DNA of 26,954 nt from Gonium pectorale (Eukaryota; Chlorophyta; Chlorophyceae; Chlamydomonadales; Volvocaceae): assembly GCA_001584585.1 (NCBI GenBank), contig LSYV01000053.1, positions 138,206 to 165,159 on the forward strand, in the 5' to 3' direction. Below the pieces are notes generated by a model, which saw only the letters and a program-made list of their open reading frames with translations, was not told the DNA's origin and made no database searches. Positions 22,101 through 26,954 of this stretch are shown piece after piece. A program made the position numbers and the translations under genes. The first letter of the stretch is position 1. The number at the start of each line of letters is the position of its first letter.

Positions 22101-23300
22101 TTGCGGGTGGGTGGGCGGGGCTTGGCAGGCAGCGGCGTGATGCGTCCTTTGTCGCAGCGGGACGAAGCGAAATAGTAGATCCGGACGACACGCCCTGGAC
22201 CCTTCGGTTCTAGGACTGCTTTGTTTAGCTGAGCGTGCCCTAGGTAGGGTGAGTCCGGGCTCTTTGTGGAGGCGCACGCCGCAGGATCGTGCGCAACTCC
22301 GATACCCAGTACATACGCAAGGGGTTACATACACCCCTCGCCCTAAAGAGCCCGCCGGCCTCCCATTACAGCCGACCCGTTACCGTTGCGCCTCACCTCC
22401 CGCAGGACTTTCGGCCCAACGAGGCCAACGCCATCGACTACCGCCGCAGCTGGGGCTCCTGGCTGCGGCCCCACGCGGATGACCGGTGTGGCGGGCTGGT
22501 GGGCTACGGAGAGGCCTGCCCATGTTGCCCGCGCCTTGGGGATCTAGGTTTGCGGGTCCGTCCTGCAGCTTTGGGGGACCATGGCACAGGTGGAGTGGTG
22601 CCTATGATGTGCAAATTGGATCGCTGTTGGGCAGTCAGCTCGCTGCTCGTGCTGACTTCTGCACCCAACCGTGCCCCACCCGCCGCCAAGCTTCCTCGCT
22701 GCCGTTCCACGTCCGCAGGATACTCAGCGGCGATATCATCGTAAACCTGTCGCTGCAGGGAGCCGCAGTTATGTCCTTTGGACCGGCGCAACCGGCAGCG
22801 GCGGCCGGCAGGAAAGCGGGCGGAGTCAACAGCACCAGAGCCGGCACAGCGGCGGACGTTAACGTGCTTCTGCCCCGCCGATCGCTGCAGGTAACAGTGT
22901 CCCACTTGCACTGTCCGCCGTACATACCTTGTACCAGCCCGCCCTACTGGTAACGTCGCGCCTTGACGTATGTACGTCCTACGAGGTAGTCTCCCCATTG
23001 TGCGGCTTTGGTTTTCGGGGTTAGACAGAGATCACGTTCACTTCGTTGCGACGCTCCGCGGTGAGGGCTGAGGTCCGGCGACACGAAGTTGACTAGTTAG
23101 CCCATCAGCCATAACCGTGCAAGCGCGTGTGTGTGTCGCCGCCACCACGCCCCTCGCTCCCTGGCCATCCCACGCAGATCCTCAGCCGTACGGCGCGCTA
23201 CAGCCGCACGCACGGCATCGCCCCGTCGGACCTCCTTGACGAGAGGCGGTTGTCCATCACGTTCCGGCGCTCAGAGATCAGGCCTTTTGAACGAGACTGA
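19109..23300 (+). CDS. UBZ4 zinc finger - AlkB-like Fe(II)/2OG dioxygenase fusion
   Basis: Predicted oxidative demethylase of alkylated nucleic acid with an N-terminal ubiquitin-binding finger. Exons 19109-19393, 19502-20821, 21321-21481, 21983-22106, 22406-22485, 22719-22890 and 23178-23300 give 754 aa in phase. The finger is split by intron 1: C89-P-I-C92 and INAHLDSEC supplying H104 and C109, spacing C-x2-C-x11-H-x4-C as in FAN1-type UBZ4. Residues ~110-530 are disordered, Gly/Ala/Pro-rich. The AlkB domain (~536-754) has GQYLVLEFVTPEEEAALVAL, SKRWGVLPDYHRR, PNEANAIDYRRSWGSWL, the iron motif H653-A-D655, LSGDIIVNLSLQGAAVMSF, the second iron ligand H726 in YSRTHGI, and R738-LSITF-R744, the 2OG-binding RxSxTxR. 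All catalytic residues are present. PNEANAIDY and the DLLDERRLSITFR end resemble plant AlkB homologues. Whether DNA, RNA or another substrate is used cannot be read from sequence. Confidence 0.93.
21506..21535. other. 10-bp perfect hairpin plus TGTAA in intron 3
   Basis: CAGACCGCGC and GCGCGGTCTG form a perfect 10-bp GC-rich stem around a 10-base loop, 24 nt after the donor of intron 3 of the UBZ-AlkB gene. A TGTAA poly(A) motif overlaps its 3' edge at 21534-21538. It may be a chance palindrome or a site of premature polyadenylation. Confidence 0.5.
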
Positions 23301-25075
23301 CCGGCATTGAGCTGACACCTCTGTATGTGGCCCGCCTTGCATGCCTCGGACGCGCAGACGTATGAACGTATGGTCCAGGTTTGGGAGGACATGTGGCGCG
23401 TGTTGTGTAAGGGCCGTGCATGAGGGGGGCCCTGTGCTGTTGCTGGCGACGTGGGGTCTGCAACTGGAACTGTGAATTGTGCGAAGCTGGGAGGAGGCGT
23501 GCTGTGGTTGCAGGGCCTCAAGAGCTCAGAGGCCTCCGTGTCGTGCCGTTTCACTATTCAACGTGCGGCGTGCTGCTGTTCTCAGCACGTTGTGGAGCGG
23601 CCAAGATCTGACCTGCAGCAGTGGATGAAATAAACTGCCGTTCACGTGTTACGTATGCGTTCATGTGTGTTTGCAAAAGGTATGTGTGTGTGTAAGTGCG
23701 GCGGTCTGTCTGCTCGGCGCGAGGGGCAGGCTCAGGGGCTCTCCCCTGGGCAGGCTAGCAGGCAAAGCCAGATCGGGGCGTCCTTGTTGCGAGCAAGTAT
23801 GGACATCGGAACGGACGCGCTGCGACGCTAGGTAGCAAGCATTTGTACGACACATACCAGCGCTGTACATCGCACAACACACGCATTCACAGACCGTGAA
23901 ATCAACGTGTACATCACACGGATATGACTTCCGGACACATATGGATCGTCCTTGCACTGGAAGATCGCATGGGGCTCAATTGAAGCATGTAGGCCGACGG
24001 GCGTACAGGGCACAGCAGTAGAAGTAGTATGGAGGGCATGGCCCAGGCCTGACCCACGTGGGAGTACCCCAGGCAGAGGCCGGATTCTTTCGTGTCTCCT
24101 GCATGGAGCACATGCTGGTGTCCAGGGTACTACACTCGGATGTCCGTCGCCCCGTCCGGAGGCATGTCACGCAATATCGTCTGTGCAAGTCGTATACCTG
24201 CGGTTCCCTGGGTTTGTTTGTGGCAGCAGTGCCACGTGAATGGGTGAGCTGGGTACAGCAGATCCTTGTGGTGCATGACCACGATCAACCAGGTGCCGTA
24301 CATATCAGGGTCGTGTGCCGTACATATCGGGCAACGGGCATAGGGCACTTATTAGGGTCCTGAAATGGGATATACCAAGGGCCGATAGGCCGTGTCCGAG
24401 GCGTCAGCTGGGCGATGAATGAATGCTTCAGCACGCTGTCACGCATACCAAACACAGTTACTCAGACTGGTCCTGCCATCGCCTGCGGCCAGACCGGAGC
24501 CGCCAAGCTCCTCGCCCCCTCTTGCCCCGCTCCCCGCTCTCAGCCTGGTTTATGTTCTGAGCCAGGTGGCGCCAGGTTTGTCTCCGTCCGCATACAACCC
24601 GAGGGCAGCAACATCCCATTCCTTCCCGCCCATTCTCCTTCCACCCCGGAGACACCAAGTCCATCACCGCCTTGTCCACGGGATTCAAACGCCGACCTCA
24701 CCTCTTACCTGTCCAACACGCCATTTTCTACACACCTCTAGCTTAAGAGTCCCTTTGTACGACCCAGTGTACGTCAAAGCGAATGACCCCTTTTGCGTTG
24801 CCGCTAAGATGCGGCATAGCGCACAAGCGTAGCGAGCAGAGCATCATTCGCTAGGTTGTTAACGGTACCCGTACGGCTGTCAGTGACCCGGTGACCGGGT
24901 TATCGGGGCACTCCCTTAAGTGTTTCCCTCTCCTCGTTCAGGCATTCTGCCTTCACTATCTGATCTCTACTGTCGCAGATTGCCCGCCCGCCCACACAGA
25001 GACGGCAGTGACTTCGGTGTGGAAAAAAAGAGAACCAGAAACGGGGAAGGCAGCCTCGGTGTGGAAGCCTCCTAT
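23301..25075. other. Intergenic, no supported gene
   Basis: The first part is the 3' UTR of the UBZ-AlkB gene. Beyond that, the open frames have no recognisable domain, signal peptide or exon-like continuation. A 17-base near-perfect direct repeat occurs at 24293-24309 and 24315-24331 (core GTGCCGTACATATC, 22-base period). The promoter of the gene starting at 25076 is probably in the last few hundred bases. Confidence 0.6.
23406..23410 (+). terminator. TGTAA poly(A) signal of the UBZ-AlkB gene
   Basis: TGTAA occurs 106 nt after the stop codon, a normal distance for the chlamydomonadalean poly(A) motif. A second TGTAA lies near 23690. Confidence 0.6.
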
Positions 25076-26678
25076 ATGAAGCCAAGCGCGCCATGCCTTG
25101 TGGAGCAAATCTCCAAGCTCTTGAGAGAGCCGTCACGAATTAGCGCCAATGCGCTTGCAGGAGTTGCGCTGCGGGCTGCCTCGCGGGTGTGGACTTTTGG
25201 GCTTGCCTTTACCGGGTCGCCGGTCTCGCCGCGTCGCTGACACGCGTGCTGTAGGTCTTTGGTCGCGAGGCTCGCGTGTCGCGTGTGTATATGCTGCGTG
25301 TGCGCCCCGCAAGGCTGTCTTTTGATGGGCGCCTGTGGCGCCAAAACCGCGCTTTTGCGCGCTTGGCTTGTGGTCGCTTTGCGCCCAGCAGAGCTGCAGT
25401 GTAACGGCCCAGTCTAGCGCTGCTTGCCTTGCCGCCTTCCTTGCCATTTAGACAAGCGGTGCAGGCTATAGTTAACAAACGCGTTCATCATTCCAGGACT
25501 GTGTACGGTCGGCTGGGCGGGTTGGGCGCACGAAGCAAGGTTGCCGAGGTTTCATACTGACAGGTCTGACCCTGCGGTCGGTGGAGCTTCATTTTTTTCA
25601 TTTGTCTCAGCACGTGTCCCAAGGGGACACGGCATGTGCCGCTGTCTCCTCCGCAGAACTGACCGTTCCGAGGCTCCCGGAATTGGGGTCCCACGTTTTG
25701 TATTTTCCAGAGTTTGTGTCCGAGCTGCTGGCCACAGCTCAAAGCATTTCCGACGGGGCCGCCATGTGGTTGGCCATGCGGCGCCTGGTAAGCTCGCAGC
25801 TCGCCGAGCGGCGGGCGCGCCTGCGCCGGACCGCGCGCCGGAGCTGGAGCGGCCGCCGCCGCCACTGGTGCTGCCCAGCCGCGCCTCGCGCTGGAAGCGC
25901 CTCCGACTGCAGATGCAGGCTGCTGCGGCGGGGCCCAGCGCTGGCACGTGTGGGCGCCATTCCGCGCACATCGGAGCTTGTCTCAGAGCTGGTGCATCGG
26001 GAGGAGCGGCAGCGGGCTGCGGCCATGGAGGAGGTGCAGCAGAGTCTGGGCGGTACCCTGGACCAGCAGCCCTCCCTGCGGCGCCTGGCGGGCCATCTCG
26101 CCTCGCAGGTGGTGCACCGCGAGTCAGATGCGCTGGGCGCGCTCGCTGCCGCAGCTCACGCGGAGAGTCACGGAGGAGCCCCTGACCCGGGGGCAGCGCC
26201 ACCTTGGCGGTATCGAATCTACGACGCTGCTGCGGCAGCGGCACGGCTGGGGCGCCCGCCGACGGGCGATGCAGGCAGCTGAGATGCGGCAGGTGGAGCA
26301 GGAGCAACAGGAGACGCTGTTGGCGATGCTGGAGGGCCGCATGAACAGCGTCTCGTCGCCCTCACCGCACGGCAGGCTGCTGGTCGGCAGCCCGCACAAG
26401 GTGAACCACACCCACGATGCACACATCGCCATCGACGGCGAACGGAATAGCTGAGTCGCATCCGCCCAGCGCGTGGACGAGGATCTGGAGGCAGCCGCTG
26501 CAGCTCTGTACAGCAACCCGCGCATTGGCACCGGCGCCCGTGTCTGCGTCGGCACCGGCACCGTAAGCGCTGGCGTACTGTGGTCGAGGCATCTAGGAAC
26601 AGCGTGGTGGGCGACGGTCTAAGCGGGCAGGCGCCGCCAGTGGTCCTTCAGATGGATGAAAGCCAGCGCGGCTCGTAA
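25076..26678 (+). CDS. Hypothetical multi-exon gene, partly resolved
   Basis: I do not recognise the product. Supported pieces: exon 25076-25186 from an ATG (CLVEQISKLLREPSRISANA); exon 25611-25787, after a strong acceptor (TTTTTTTCATTTGTCTCAG), containing ELTVPRLPELG and FPEFVSELLATAQSISDG, with donor GTAAGC; a frame-1 exon ending at 26400 (MRQVEQEQQETLLAML, GRLLVGSPHK); exon 26470-26562 (RVDEDLEAAAAALYSNPRIG), with donor GTAAGC; and last exon 26631-26678, ending MDESQRGS and TAA. The introns 26401-26469 and 26563-26630 are 69 and 68 nt. Between 25788 and ~26180 the best coding signal moves from frame 2 (LERPPPPLVLPSRASRW from ~25844) to frame 0 (SELVSELVHREERQRAAAM) and then frame 1. I could not link these with convincing splice sites; further tiny introns, a frameshift or sequence error are possible. 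The protein looks mostly helical, with no membrane segment. Confidence 0.5.
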
Positions 26679-26954
26679 AGCGCGCCGTCATTGTGGCAAA
26701 CAGACACTGGGCTACTGAAGGATAGCGTTGGCTTGCTCGGAAGGGACTTGGCTGCACTTCTGTGCGCTAATGGTCGCGGGTCAGTAGAGCTTATTGCCGC
26801 CCCCCCCCACACCCGTTCTTCCATTGAGTACAGTATGCGATTCGGTGTCCGCGACGCGACCCGTTTCCCATTCCGTATTACCCCACACCCGTGCCCATAC
26901 GTTCCCACATCACACAGAATCAGGCACTTTGAGGGCAGCCACCATCCAAACTAC
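26679..26954. other. 3' flank, nothing recognised
   Basis: Presumed 3' UTR and spacer after the TAA at 26676-26678. I see no TGTAA motif and no open frame with a recognisable product. A poly-C stretch (CCGCCCCCCCCC) lies near 26797-26808. Confidence 0.5.

Noticed and set aside
10159..23300. Functional ubiquitin gene cluster (CDC20, U-box E3, UBZ-AlkB)
   Set aside because: Each gene touches ubiquitin, but they belong to different processes and eukaryotic genes are rarely clustered by pathway; adjacency is probably coincidence.
24974..25030. Possible fourth, very diverged copy of the dispersed repeat (CCCGCCCG ... CTTCGGTGTG)
   Set aside because: Only two short blocks match copy C at similar spacing; the rest does not align, so chance is as likely.
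1..26954. CRISPR arrays, bacterial operons, viral or retrotransposon coding regions
   Set aside because: No regularly spaced repeats, ribosome-binding sites with compact gene runs, reverse transcriptase, integrase or capsid-like sequences were seen; the intron-rich genes point to an algal nuclear genome.

Overview
The window is nuclear DNA of a green alga, most likely a volvocine or other chlamydomonadalean species. The evidence is GC-rich coding sequence with GC-biased third codon positions, genes split by many GT-AG introns, a pherophorin with a polyproline spacer (an extracellular-matrix family typical of Volvocales), algal/plant-type CDC20 and RGLG proteins, and TGTAA poly(A) motifs. Nothing looks bacterial, organellar or viral.

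Layout. 1-2428: no supported gene. 2429-4803 (+): an Ala/Ser/Pro-rich protein of unknown function, probably two exons. 4804-7031: no supported gene; two copies of a ~90-bp repeat. 7032-9043 (+): a five-exon pherophorin (460 aa). 9044-10158: spacer with a third, inverted repeat copy. 10159-12848 (+): nine-exon CDC20/FZY, the APC/C activator (466 aa). 13799-18352 (-): an eleven-exon RGLG/copine-type E3 ligase (490 aa) with a U-box where the plant relatives have a RING; one intron appears to be GC-AG. 18353-19108: divergent promoter region with a 22-bp tandem repeat. 19109-23300 (+): a seven-exon protein (754 aa) joining a UBZ4-type ubiquitin-binding zinc finger to an AlkB-type Fe(II)/2OG dioxygenase. 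23301-25075: no supported gene. 25076-26678 (+): a probable gene of unknown function with very short introns and an unresolved middle part.

The four identified genes were rebuilt exon by exon. In each, every junction keeps phase, the summed exon lengths divide by three, and conserved family motifs are restored across introns. CDC20 and the E3 gene are convergent; the E3 and UBZ-AlkB genes are divergent and may share a promoter region. The genes do not form one pathway. The most interesting points are the two domain combinations (vWA/copine + U-box, and UBZ4 + AlkB), the GC-AG intron, and the dispersed repeat.
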